Source of the DNA: a virus
Reading direction: 5' to 3' (one strand)
Length of the DNA: 64,000 nt
Virus record (IMG/VR): IMGVR_UViG_3300021139_001840
Location: 32,792-96,791 of that record
Shown: positions 32,322-40,685 of the stretch, one piece after another
Layout of the letters: the number at the start of each line of letters is the position of its first letter
Numbering within the stretch: the first letter of the stretch is position 1
Notes under the pieces: generated by a model
Told to the model about the DNA's origin: nothing
What the model saw: only the letters and a program-made list of their open reading frames with translations
The model's database searches: none
Made by a program: the position numbers and the translations under genes

Positions 32322-34042
32322 TCAAAGAAAACACCCCAACACCTGAACCAATAGTACAGGACGATCTTACTGCCAAGCAGTCGGACTATGCATTGTTCCT
32401 TCCGGCTCTTAGCGGCTTCTATGGTACTTTTATTGGCAAACAGCGTAGTGGACCTTTTGTAGCTCCTACTCGTATGCCTGCAAAGATCAAAGATATGGAA
32501 ATGCTTAACTGGTTAAACAAACAAAAAGGATTATTTCCATACAAGTGGAGTTTGTATTCGGCTGGTCATGCCAACTTAGATCTCACTAAGCAAGATTGGA
32601 ACGAAGATATGATACGAAATCGTGACCGTGCTAATACATTTGTATTGGGTGATTCGGGTGGTTTCCAAATTGGTAAAGGTGTGTGGGCCGGTGAATGGCG
32701 TGATCCCAATGGACCAGAAGTTCGAGCTAAGATGGCAGAAGCTCAAGCTAAAGGCATTGAACAAGTTCCTGCGCTTAAACCAGATGGCACACCCAAACAT
32801 GATAAAAATGGTAACACCAAGTACACTAAAATTGATCACGTAAAAGATTATCAAAACAAATTAGATGCGGCACAGAAAAAACGTGAAGCGGTCCTCACTT
32901 GGATGGATGGTATTATGGACTATGGCATGGTTCTTGATATCCCGGCTTGGGTAGAACGCAGTCCGGCGGGTCGTAAAGCAACAGGTATTGAATCATATCA
33001 ACAAGCGGTTGAAGCTACCAAATATAACAACGAATACTTTATTAAACATCGCAATGGTAACTGTAAGTTTTTAAATGTACTACAAGGTGAGAATCACGCA
33101 CAAGCAGATGACTGGTATGCACAAATGAAAGACTTTTGCGATCCAAACATCTACGGTGATAAAGCATTTAATGGTTGGGCCATGGGCGGCCAGAATATGT
33201 GTGATGTAGACTTAGTCTTGCGGAGATTGGTAGCCTTGAAGTTTGATGGATTGCTTAAAGAAGGGCAACACGATTGGATGCATTTCTTAGGCACAAGTAA
33301 ATTAGAATGGGCATTACTATTAACAGATATTCAGCGTGCCATTCGCAAGTATGTAAACCCAAGTTTTACTATATCGTTTGACTGTGCCAGTCCATTTTTG
33401 GCAACTGCTAACGGTCAAGTGTATCATCAAATAGATATTGAAGACAGACAAAAGTGGTGTTATCGTATGAGTTTTATTGCTGACAATAAAAAGTACTCCA
33501 CTGATACACGTTCATACCGCGATGCTGTGCTACAAGATGGATTAATTGGTCATTTTGATGATAGTCCTGTTAGTAAAAATTTACAAATTAAAGATGTTTG
33601 TTATTATCAACCAGGAATGCTAAACAAAATTGGTAAAGAAGGTAAAACCTCTTGGGATTCGTTTAGTTACGCATTACTAATGAGTCACAATGTTTGGTTG
33701 CATTTAGAATCGGTACAACGTGCTAATCGAGAATACGATGCTGGCAAATGTCCCAATATGCTTGTAGATGAACGCTTTGATACTGTATACTTTAAAGATG
33801 TAATAGAAGCTATATTTTCTGCTCCAGATCGCGAAACTGCCATTGCTATTATTGATTTGTATGATAAGTTTTGGCAAAGCATTATTGGCACCCGCGGGGC
33901 TACAGGCAAAAAAACTGTTAATGCTAGTACCATGTTTAGCAATTTATTTGCTGCAGAAGAACCAGAGCCAGATGAACATTATCTTGATGATTCTGGATTA
34001 GATGAATCTAAACTTGATGAATTGGAAAATAGTAATGCCTAA
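32318..34042 (+). CDS. dpdA: DpdA-like DNA-guanine transglycosylase
   Basis: The 574-residue product has the TGT-type TIM barrel: GD112-S-G-G-F-Q substrate pocket, VLD207-I-P-A-W where the nucleophilic Asp is expected, NVLQGENHAQADDWY, a GWAMGGQ loop and HFLGTSKLEWALLLTDIQ. It is longer than bacterial Tgt and lacks the CxCxxC...H zinc site, as DpdA proteins do. DpdA exchanges guanine in DNA for a 7-deazaguanine, shielding phage DNA from restriction. FolE, QueD-like and QueE genes in this window would supply the base. GTG start overlaps the clamp stop. Confidence 0.82.
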   Translation: MIKENTPTPEPIVQDDLTAKQSDYALFLPALSGFYGTFIGKQRSGPFVAPTRMPAKIKDMEMLNWLNKQKGLFPYKWSLYSAGHANLDLTKQDWNEDMIRNRDRANTFVLGDSGGFQIGKGVWAGEWRDPNGPEVRAKMAEAQAKGIEQVPALKPDGTPKHDKNGNTKYTKIDHVKDYQNKLDAAQKKREAVLTWMDGIMDYGMVLDIPAWVERSPAGRKATGIESYQQAVEATKYNNEYFIKHRNGNCKFLNVLQGENHAQADDWYAQMKDFCDPNIYGDKAFNGWAMGGQNMCDVDLVLRRLVALKFDGLLKEGQHDWMHFLGTSKLEWALLLTDIQRAIRKYVNPSFTISFDCASPFLATANGQVYHQIDIEDRQKWCYRMSFIADNKKYSTDTRSYRDAVLQDGLIGHFDDSPVSKNLQIKDVCYYQPGMLNKIGKEGKTSWDSFSYALLMSHNVWLHLESVQRANREYDAGKCPNMLVDERFDTVYFKDVIEAIFSAPDRETAIAIIDLYDKFWQSIIGTRGATGKKTVNASTMFSNLFAAEEPEPDEHYLDDSGLDESKLDELENSNA

Positions 34043-34214
34043 CACTCGACTTAAAAAATTAGAAGAAGAACATATAGCACTCAACAAACGAATTGATGGT
34101 TTGGAAAGTACAGGCGTGTTTGATGATGTAACCCTTGAAGTTTTAAAAAAACAAAAATTACATTTGCGTGATAAAATTCTTAAATTAAAATATAACCACG
34201 AGTCCAACGATTAA
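34035..34214 (+). CDS. DUF465/YdcH-like small helical protein
   Basis: The 59-residue product MPNTRLKKLEEEHIALNKRIDGLE...LKKQKLHLRDKILKLK forms a helical hairpin like the DUF465 (YdcH) family. The ATG at 34035 overlaps the dpdA stop. Upstream in-frame Met codons lie inside dpdA and are less likely. Function unknown. Confidence 0.65.
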   Translation: MPNTRLKKLEEEHIALNKRIDGLESTGVFDDVTLEVLKKQKLHLRDKILKLKYNHESND

Positions 34215-35101
34215 TGAAAAGTCTTATTGTAGGAATGGGTATTGGTCAGTTATACAAACAGGTATTAACTGAACTTGGACATGAGATTGTAACTGTAGAT
34301 CCAGATATTAGCCGCGGTGCTGATTTACCATCAGTTATGGCAGCTATTCTTGCTCATGATCGATTTGATACTGTACATATTTGTACTCCCAACTTTACGC
34401 ACGAAGAAATAGCAAGACAAGTAGCACCATATAGTCGTGTTGTGTTTATTGAAAAACCAGGATTAGAATCTACAGTAGCTTGGCTTAATATAACTGAAGA
34501 CTACCCCAAAACACGTTTTATAATGGTCAAAAATAATATGTGGCGTGATAACTTAGATGAATTGCGTAGCTATGTTGACAACAGTAATACTATAAAATTT
34601 AAATGGATTAACAAAAATCGTATTCCTGGTCCAGGTACTTGGTTTACTACTAAGTCATTAGCATACGGCGGAGTTAGTAGAGATTTACTTCCACACTTAT
34701 TGAGTTTGTACATAGCACTTGACAATAATTGGACTATGACACATGTGACTGGTTATGAATCGCGCCAAGTACACGCATTAGATACTATTGGTGATACTGA
34801 ATATGGCGCTGTTGATAAAAACGGCATATACGATGTTGATGATATGTGTAAAATTAAATTTATGAGTCAACATAAAACTTGGAAATTAGAAGCCAACTGG
34901 GCCAGTGGTAAAGAAGACGATCGTGCTATAGAGTTTGAATTAAATGATGGAACAATAAAAAGATTTGAATTAGGATTATGTCCAGAATCCGCTTATCTAA
35001 ATATGATTAAAGATGTTGTTGCCAATATTGATAACGATGAGTTTTGGCAAGACCAGTTAACCAAAGATTTGTGGATCCATAAAAGAGTAGAAAACATATG
35101 A
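34214..35101 (+). CDS. Gfo/Idh/MocA-like oxidoreductase
   Basis: The 295-residue product has a Rossmann N-terminus SLIVGMGIGQLYKQVLTELGHEIVTVD, then VHICTPNFTHEEIA and VVFIEKPG, the EKP motif of the family. The C-terminal domain carries a typical beta sheet. Such enzymes oxidise or epimerise sugars with NAD(P). It overlaps both neighbours by a few bases and starts the sugar-modification block. Confidence 0.78.
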   Translation: MKSLIVGMGIGQLYKQVLTELGHEIVTVDPDISRGADLPSVMAAILAHDRFDTVHICTPNFTHEEIARQVAPYSRVVFIEKPGLESTVAWLNITEDYPKTRFIMVKNNMWRDNLDELRSYVDNSNTIKFKWINKNRIPGPGTWFTTKSLAYGGVSRDLLPHLLSLYIALDNNWTMTHVTGYESRQVHALDTIGDTEYGAVDKNGIYDVDDMCKIKFMSQHKTWKLEANWASGKEDDRAIEFELNDGTIKRFELGLCPESAYLNMIKDVVANIDNDEFWQDQLTKDLWIHKRVENI

Positions 35102-35991
35102 GAACTCGAATTTTATATACAGACGGTAAAGGTAAATTTGTAGAAACTATTTACGATAAACCTGATTGCGGTGAAAATGAAATTGTAGTCAAGGCTTTAA
35201 TGACTGGGGTATGTCGATCAGACATTGACATGATGCAGGGTAATTTTGGACCATTGCCACTTGATATGAACGGCCACGAAGGCATCGGGGAAGTTATAAT
35301 TGTTGGGGCAAATGTTAATGATATATCCATAGGAGATTATGTTGCTACCCGTGGGGAACCTGCCTATGCTGATTATTACAATGTTAGAGATGGCGAATTT
35401 GTTAAAATACCAGAAGCACATCCACGCTACATATTAGAACCTGTGGCTTGTGGTATGAATGTGGTACGTCAAGCAAGTAAAGAGATTGAACTACGCTCAG
35501 GTCCAGGTAAAAAATTATTGATACTAGGTAGTGGATTCTTGGCATGGGTAGCTTATCATACATTAAAGATTGAAGGTTACGATATAGAAGTTGATGTAGT
35601 AGGATCATCTAACATAGATATTTGGGGTGACATACTATTACTAGGTACAACTGAAAAATATGATGTAGTCATAGATCTCAGCGGAAAAGATGATGTATTC
35701 AATGGTGATTTATTAAACGAAGGCGCATTAATCATTATGGGTGCGCAAAAGAAAGTTACTACAGATTTTGGTAATTTACTTTGGAAAGCCTGTACAATGA
35801 TATTTCCAAGCCCTAGAAATCCAGATTTCCTTTATGCTATGAAACGAGCAGAATATTGGATAACTTCTGGTAAACTAAATGTTGATTATTTTTGGACCAG
35901 AAGTTATAATAGAAATACAGAATGGCAACAAGCCTTCGACGATGGCTTAAATCGTCCTAACAATTATAGCCGCGGCTACATTGTTTGGTAA
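35098..35991 (+). CDS. Zinc-type alcohol/polyol dehydrogenase-like (MDR) protein
   Basis: The 297-residue product has the GroES-like N-terminal domain with VCRSDIDMMQG and GHEGIGEVIIVG (zinc and proton-relay positions, Cys and GHE), plus a Rossmann segment LLILGSGFLAWVAYHTLK. It is somewhat shorter than the usual 340 residues, and the structural-zinc loop is missing. It is co-transcribed with the oxidoreductase before it; sugar dehydrogenation is likely. Confidence 0.75.
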   Translation: MRTRILYTDGKGKFVETIYDKPDCGENEIVVKALMTGVCRSDIDMMQGNFGPLPLDMNGHEGIGEVIIVGANVNDISIGDYVATRGEPAYADYYNVRDGEFVKIPEAHPRYILEPVACGMNVVRQASKEIELRSGPGKKLLILGSGFLAWVAYHTLKIEGYDIEVDVVGSSNIDIWGDILLLGTTEKYDVVIDLSGKDDVFNGDLLNEGALIIMGAQKKVTTDFGNLLWKACTMIFPSPRNPDFLYAMKRAEYWITSGKLNVDYFWTRSYNRNTEWQQAFDDGLNRPNNYSRGYIVW

Positions 35992-35996
35992 ATTAA

Positions 35997-36512
35997 ATGT
36001 TAGATACAAATGAACGACAAGCGGTAACTTATTTTGTAGGGTATGAAGTAGAACATACTATTTGTCATGGTATGAAAACACTATTTGTAGTTGGTACACC
36101 TCCTGTTGATGAAATATTAGACAAAGCCAAAGCCAACGATTGCAAACATATCTATTTTGGAACTAGTCAAAGTTTTAACCCGGTCGCTGTATCGCATGAA
36201 GAATATAGAGCATGGGATTTAGTAATTGTTTCCTGTTTAGAGGCAGACTACTGGGTAACACTAGATTTTGATGTTAAACACGCAGAAGGTATACTTGAAT
36301 CTAGTTACTGCGAATATCAAAAGTTTGTTCCTATGATTAGCGTAAAACTTCCTTATATTAATCAATTTAATTACAACGCTACAATTAAATTAGATGATTT
36401 AACTTGGGGCAAAACTAACCCTGGTGTTTGGACACATCAGCTCAATGAATTAATGACTAAAAACAAATATACATATTGGGATCAATATACTCAAGATGAG
36501 GAAATCAAATAA
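35997..36512 (+). CDS. Hypothetical phage protein
   Basis: The 171-residue alpha/beta protein contains TLFVVGTPPVDEILDKAKANDCKHIYFGTSQSF and ADYWVTLDFDVKHAEGIL segments. No catalytic motif is recognised. It lies between dehydrogenase and small genes in the same operon and shares 1 nt with the next start. Confidence 0.6.
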   Translation: MLDTNERQAVTYFVGYEVEHTICHGMKTLFVVGTPPVDEILDKAKANDCKHIYFGTSQSFNPVAVSHEEYRAWDLVIVSCLEADYWVTLDFDVKHAEGILESSYCEYQKFVPMISVKLPYINQFNYNATIKLDDLTWGKTNPGVWTHQLNELMTKNKYTYWDQYTQDEEIK

Positions 36513-36808
36513 TGTTACCACGTAAATGGAGACTCGCTATGTTAAACTGGCTCGGTGCTGGCTACATGACTATAGAAAAAAACGACGATTTTGACTCTAT
36601 TGCGATTGAAGATTGTTCAGGCCCATCAATTGAAATTGAGGGATTGACTTTTAATGTAATGCCGGCACAAGGAGGTACTATTGTACAACTTCGCAAGTAT
36701 GATGACAAGCTCAATCGTAATAGTTATTCCACGCATATTATCGCAGAAGGCGAAGATGTGGCAGAAACAATTGGTAAAATCGTAGCAATAGAACTTTGGA
36801 AGGCTTAA
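36512..36808 (+). CDS. Small hypothetical protein
   Basis: The 98-residue product is a mixed-strand sequence with a C-terminal helix (VAETIGKIVAIELWKA). It couples to the preceding stop. No family recognised. Confidence 0.6.
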   Translation: MLPRKWRLAMLNWLGAGYMTIEKNDDFDSIAIEDCSGPSIEIEGLTFNVMPAQGGTIVQLRKYDDKLNRNSYSTHIIAEGEDVAETIGKIVAIELWKA

Positions 36809-36809
36809 C

Positions 36810-37262
36810 ATGGATCAAAGACAACAGATATTAGCAGAAACAGCTATTCGTATTATGGAAAAAGCTGAACGTAAAATTTGGGTTACGTTTCGCAAAGAAG
36901 GGATGCATCGCTATCCAGCGGCAGCCACAGATCCAAACTTATGTACAGCGGGAGAATATGATGTATCGTTCCTTGCTAACGCTCACCGCCATATTTTTCA
37001 TTTCAGGGTCTGGATTGATGTGTTCCATAATGATCGCGATTTGGAGTTCATACAATGTAAACGCTGGTTAGAAAGTTTGTATAGCAAAGATATTTTAGAA
37101 CTCGATTTTAAGTCATGTGAAATGATAGCCGATGACTTGTATGTACAAATAGCCGCCAGGTATCCTGAACGTGCTGTATGGATTGAAGTAGCCGAAGATG
37201 GTGAGAACGGTTGCCTCATAAAGTATGAACTTTCTCGCCCAACAAATAGTATTAAATTTTAA
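36810..37262 (+). CDS. Hypothetical protein with 6-pyruvoyl-like alternation, unassigned
   Basis: The 150-residue product contains RKIWVTFRKEGMHRYPAA and HRHIFHFRVWIDVFHNDRDLEFIQCKRWLES, followed by LDFKSCEMIADDLYVQIAARYPERAVWIEVAEDGENGCLIKY. The strand-helix order and the E-V-x-E-D end resemble a T-fold (the fold of FolE and QueD). This is a weak resemblance with no visible zinc triad, so function is left open. Confidence 0.55.
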   Translation: MDQRQQILAETAIRIMEKAERKIWVTFRKEGMHRYPAAATDPNLCTAGEYDVSFLANAHRHIFHFRVWIDVFHNDRDLEFIQCKRWLESLYSKDILELDFKSCEMIADDLYVQIAARYPERAVWIEVAEDGENGCLIKYELSRPTNSIKF

Positions 37263-37271
37263 GGAAATATA

Positions 37272-37493
37272 ATGGGTAAGCAACAACACAAACCCAGTGC
37301 TCGCGCACTCGCTGTACATGATGATCTAGGTAAGTTTTTGGATTTCTGTGTTGAATACGGATACAGATATAATGAAAACGATTTGTATAATTTCAAAGCA
37401 TATGCTTGGCAACAGTATAACAAATTTGTTCAAGGCAAAAACGCTAAGAATATGTGGGTTGAAGATGCACGCCGTTTAGGAAGAGCAATTTGA
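37272..37493 (+). CDS. Small basic hypothetical protein
   Basis: The 73-residue product is Lys/Tyr/Asn-rich with an AAGGAA site. The next gene starts on its stop (TTGA). Function unknown. Confidence 0.6.
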   Translation: MGKQQHKPSARALAVHDDLGKFLDFCVEYGYRYNENDLYNFKAYAWQQYNKFVQGKNAKNMWVEDARRLGRAI

Positions 37494-38563
37494 CCGTTTT
37501 TTTAGTCGATCTCGAAAGTGTTTCCACTCGTTATACTTGCGAGTGGAAAACTCACTTACCAACACTTTTACGCAAGGCAGGACACAATGTTCAAGTTATC
37601 TCTGGGCCTGAGGATATTCCTTCAGCCACTACTCCTGGTGCTTTTCTTAATTTTGGTGGCACCAATATATACAAGTCTAGTCAAGTTGAACAAATGGGGC
37701 GTCTATTTTGCGCCGGATCAGTACAGCCTGGCGATCACTTCTTGTTTACCGATGCTTGGCATCCTGGTGTCATCAACTTAAAATACATGAGTGAGTTATT
37801 ACAGATTCCTGTAACACTACACGGTTTATGGCACAGCGGTAGTTATGATCCTGAAGATTTTCTAGGGCGTTTAATTGGAGATAAACCTTGGGTTAGATTC
37901 GCTGAGAAGAGTTTCTTTGAAGCATTTGATCATAACTACTTTGCTACCGAATTCCATATCAATATGTTTTGTAAGAATTTGTTACATATTGGAATGACAC
38001 AAACTATTGATGGTTTTAAAGAGTTAGGAAAGATTGTACAAACAGGATGGCCAATGGAATATATGGAGGAAACGTTGGCTCCATATAAAAATTTACCTAA
38101 ACGCGATTTAATCGTATTCCCGCACAGAATCGCTCCAGAAAAACAAGTTGAAATATTTAGAGATTTGGCACATTGGTTACCAGACTATGAATTCGTTGTT
38201 TGTCAAGACCATCAATTAACTAAGCACGAATATCACACATTGTTAGGTGAAGCAAAAATAGTATTCAGTGCCAACTTACAAGAAACATTGGGAATTAGTT
38301 GTTACGAGGGAGCCATATTAGATTGTATTCCTCTTGTTCCCGATAGATTAAGTTATCGAGAAATGTATCAAGATAATTTTAAATATCCCAGTGCTTGGAC
38401 CAAAAACTTTAAATCATATGAATTACATCGAGCAGATATATGTAAAACTATATTTGAAGATATCGAAACATATGATATTCGAAGACCATACATTGCTAAA
38501 CAAGCCAAAAGTTTAACCGAACGATTCTTTTCGGCGACAAATTTATTAAACAATTTAAAATAA
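37490..38563 (+). CDS. GT-B-like glycosyltransferase
   Basis: The 357-residue product starts with TTG in a TTGA overlap. It has an N-terminal Rossmann-like half (HLPTLLRKAGHNVQVISGPEDI), the middle FPHRIAPEKQVEIFRDLAHWLPDYEFVV, and a C-terminal FSANLQETLGISCYEGAILDCIPLVPDRLSYREMY, the E...E sugar-nucleotide motif. Donor and acceptor unknown. Another of the several glycosyltransferases here. Confidence 0.7.
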   Translation: MTVFLVDLESVSTRYTCEWKTHLPTLLRKAGHNVQVISGPEDIPSATTPGAFLNFGGTNIYKSSQVEQMGRLFCAGSVQPGDHFLFTDAWHPGVINLKYMSELLQIPVTLHGLWHSGSYDPEDFLGRLIGDKPWVRFAEKSFFEAFDHNYFATEFHINMFCKNLLHIGMTQTIDGFKELGKIVQTGWPMEYMEETLAPYKNLPKRDLIVFPHRIAPEKQVEIFRDLAHWLPDYEFVVCQDHQLTKHEYHTLLGEAKIVFSANLQETLGISCYEGAILDCIPLVPDRLSYREMYQDNFKYPSAWTKNFKSYELHRADICKTIFEDIETYDIRRPYIAKQAKSLTERFFSATNLLNNLK

Positions 38564-38566
38564 CAG

Positions 38567-38596
38567 TTGACAAGAACCTAAATAAACCTGTATAAT
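38567..38596 (+). promoter_or_regulatory. Strong sigma70-type promoter for folE
   Basis: TTGACA (38567-38572), 18 bp, TATAAT (38591-38596), then a GGAG site and the ATG at 38615. Confidence 0.75.
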
Positions 38597-38614
38597 GTAT
38601 TACACGGAGAACTT

Positions 38615-39415
38615 ATGACATCATTTACAACAGAAGATAGAATTAACGCAAATAAACTAGTTGAAGAAGCCCCGTATCATCCTGGATACGAAGATGCCGC
38701 AATGAATATGAGCGACAAAGGTTACAAAGAAACTAACCTAGCAGACGCTATCCGCTTTAAAATGAAGCGTGATAAAAAACGTTTTTGGGCTGGTGATAAT
38801 ATTAGTGATTACTTACACGAAGGTGATAAGGAAATCCTAATCAAGGAAGCCACAGAAGCTTTTGAAAAAGTGTTGGACACACTATTGATTGATCGTGAAA
38901 ACGATCCTAATAGTCACGGTACAGCCAAGCGACTAGCTAAAATGTATTTTACCGAAATCATGGCTGGTCGCTATGAACCTGCCCCAGATTGTACAGCATT
39001 TCCAAATAATAGCAAGGATAGATATGAAGGTATGTTGGTTGTACGGAGTGAGCTCCGTAGTATGTGTAGTCATCACCATCAGCCTGTCGTTGGGGTCGCT
39101 TATATTGGGATCATTGCTGCTGACAGGCTTATTGGACTTAGTAAGTATACTCGCATTGCTCAGTGGTGTGCTCGCCGTGGTACACTTCAAGAAGAATTGT
39201 GTAACGACATCGCAAGAGAAATAATGAAAGCAACAGGTAGTAAAGATGTAGGGGTTTATATCGAATGTGAGCATGGCTGTTGCATTAACAGGGGCATTAT
39301 GGCTCATAGTTCGTTAACACAAACAGCGGTACTACTTGGGGCTTTTAATAGCGATATGGGTACTAAGAAAGAGTTTTACGATAATATTAAACTACAATCA
39401 AGAAACGGCAAGTAA
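38615..39415 (+). CDS. folE: GTP cyclohydrolase I
   Basis: The 266-residue product has RSMCSHHHQPVVGVAYIGI (zinc Cys and the HH pair), IGLSKYTRIAQWCARRGTLQEEL and VYIECEHGCCINRGI, the GTP cyclohydrolase I core. The first 75 residues are an unusual N-terminal extension. It makes dihydroneopterin triphosphate from GTP, the first step to 7-deazaguanine (via QueD, QueE, QueC) or folate. The last ten residues are echoed by a partial copy downstream. Confidence 0.9.
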   Translation: MTSFTTEDRINANKLVEEAPYHPGYEDAAMNMSDKGYKETNLADAIRFKMKRDKKRFWAGDNISDYLHEGDKEILIKEATEAFEKVLDTLLIDRENDPNSHGTAKRLAKMYFTEIMAGRYEPAPDCTAFPNNSKDRYEGMLVVRSELRSMCSHHHQPVVGVAYIGIIAADRLIGLSKYTRIAQWCARRGTLQEELCNDIAREIMKATGSKDVGVYIECEHGCCINRGIMAHSSLTQTAVLLGAFNSDMGTKKEFYDNIKLQSRNGK

Positions 39416-39494
39416 TCCGAACCCATTATCTCTCCAAGTTTTTGTTGGATCGATATTTAAGTGATTGATTTTTTTGCTTGCCCTGCCGTTTTAG

Positions 39495-39523
39495 TTGATT
39501 TTATTTTATTAAACCTATATAAT
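39495..39523 (+). promoter_or_regulatory. Sigma70-type promoter after folE
   Basis: TTGATT (39495-39500), 17 bp, TATAAT (39518-39523), upstream of small frames from 39530. Confidence 0.55.
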
Positions 39524-39554
39524 AGTTTTATGATTAAACTGGATGTTGTGACAA

Positions 39555-39698
39555 ATGAGAAAAGTTCCACTAAGTCAGCAAAAATGTAAGTATAAAGGTT
39601 GCAAACACAAGCGGTTTTTAAGGTTGTGGGCAGTTGGGTATTGCTACGAACACGCTTTTGAAAACTTAAAGAAATCTAAAGAAAGAGTTTATGGATAA
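39555..39698 (+). CDS. Small zinc-finger-like protein
   Basis: The 47-residue basic protein has C11-x4-C16...C30-x2-H33 (KCKYKGCKHKR and GYCYEH), a possible metal knuckle. It is too short to be placed in a family. It lies on the segment apparently inserted after folE and has its own promoter. Confidence 0.5.
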   Translation: MRKVPLSQQKCKYKGCKHKRFLRLWAVGYCYEHAFENLKKSKERVYG

Positions 39699-39732
39699 TA
39701 TTAAATTACAACAGGACTTCGCACCAAGATGA
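39679..39732 (+). pseudogene. Remnant copy of the folE C-terminus
   Basis: Read in the right frame this segment gives KKEFMDNIKLQQDFAPR and a stop, against KKEFYDNIKLQSRNGK at the end of folE; 26 of 30 aligned bases are identical. It appears to be the original folE end, displaced by about 260 bp of inserted DNA that brought a replacement end. Confidence 0.65.
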
Positions 39733-39806
39733 TTGATCAAATTTTACACGAAATTTATGTATATTGGATTATGCTTATCGCATTTATCCAGCATCTTTTT
39801 TCATAA
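39729..39806 (+). CDS. Possible 25-residue membrane peptide
   Basis: MIDQILHEIYVYWIMLIAFI... is mostly hydrophobic, enough for one membrane helix. It starts on the stop of the folE remnant (ATGA). Evidence is limited to coupling and composition. Confidence 0.3.
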   Translation: MIDQILHEIYVYWIMLIAFIQHLFS

Positions 39807-39815
39807 GGAAATAAC

Positions 39816-40040
39816 ATGGACAATATAAACATTCTAGCTAACAGAGCTATCGAACGAGCAAAAAACTTACAAGAGTTTTTAGTTTTTCGAGATATGGATG
39901 AATTAGTGTTTGATGGCAATCCTATGCCGTACAGTATTAATCATGTTATGGGCGGTCCTGTAGAAATTATGGTTCCTGCTATTAGTCAAGAAGAAGCTGA
40001 ACAACGAGTCAATAATTGGTTAAAAGGTCAACGAGCTTAA
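39816..40040 (+). CDS. Small hypothetical protein
   Basis: The 74-residue product has an AAGGAA site 8 nt upstream. It has a helical start (NILANRAIERAKNLQEFLVF) and an acidic end. Function unknown. Confidence 0.6.
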   Translation: MDNINILANRAIERAKNLQEFLVFRDMDELVFDGNPMPYSINHVMGGPVEIMVPAISQEEAEQRVNNWLKGQRA

Positions 40041-40119
40041 ATACAGTTAGCGGTCTTTCGGCGTCATCCCGCTTTACAAATTCTGCCGCCTATGCTATAA
40101 TTTAACATAGGAGAAACAA

Positions 40120-40623
40120 ATGGCAAACCAAGCAATTCAATACAAATATACAAGTACCAAAGAGTATCACAACGCATTTCCTTGCGCTTATCGTCAATGG
40201 AGAGCAGACAGTCATTGTAACTTAATTCACGGCTACGCATTTAGTATGAAGTTTTATTTTGGCACAAACGACTTGGATGTGCGTAACTGGGCAGCCGATT
40301 ATGGTGGCTTGAAAGAACTTAAAGGTATTTTAGAAAGTCAATTTGATCATACTTTACTAGTAGCAGAGGATGATCCAGAGCTAAACTTTTATAAAGAAAT
40401 GGAAAAGCGTAAATTAGCCAAACTTACTATCCTTCCTAAACTTGGGTGTGAAGGTCTAGCAGATCAACTTTACAAATATGTCAACGGTGTTTATATTCCA
40501 GATATGTGGGGTAGTGCTGAAGCTGACCGTTTATGGTGCTATCGTGTGGAAGTTCGCGAAACACAATCAAATATGGCTTTTAGAGAGGGGCATAGATGTT
40601 GGGACGAAGACCTTTTTGCATAA
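40120..40623 (+). CDS. queD: QueD-like 6-carboxytetrahydropterin synthase homologue
   Basis: The 167-residue T-fold protein contains FPCAYRQWRADSHCNLIHGYAF, which aligns with F-x-A-A-H-R...C-x-x-LHGH-x-F of QueD/PTPS, and FDHTLL for the L-D-H-x-x-L motif. The catalytic Cys and one His are kept but two zinc His are Tyr here. It converts the FolE product toward 7-deazaguanine if active. A GGAGAA site precedes the ATG. Its 3' end has a second, diverged version at the end of the next gene. Confidence 0.75.
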   Translation: MANQAIQYKYTSTKEYHNAFPCAYRQWRADSHCNLIHGYAFSMKFYFGTNDLDVRNWAADYGGLKELKGILESQFDHTLLVAEDDPELNFYKEMEKRKLAKLTILPKLGCEGLADQLYKYVNGVYIPDMWGSAEADRLWCYRVEVRETQSNMAFREGHRCWDEDLFA

Positions 40624-40659
40624 TTTTATCACAATGTCCCTAACAAAACGCACATTTTG

Positions 40660-40667
40660 TATAAATA
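40660..40667 (+). promoter_or_regulatory. Exact T4 late promoter box
   Basis: TATAAATA followed by AAGGAG and the endonuclease ATG at 40686. Confidence 0.65.
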
Positions 40668-40685
40668 CCAGTAAGGAGATCAAAA

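Noticed and set aside
36810-37262. Second QueD or T-fold enzyme
   Set aside because: Only loose strand patterning, no zinc triad, no Cys at the catalytic place; left as hypothetical.
38600-39420. Folate synthesis as the purpose of folE
   Set aside because: No other folate genes are present while queD-like, queE and dpdA-like genes are, so the 7-deazaguanine route is better supported.
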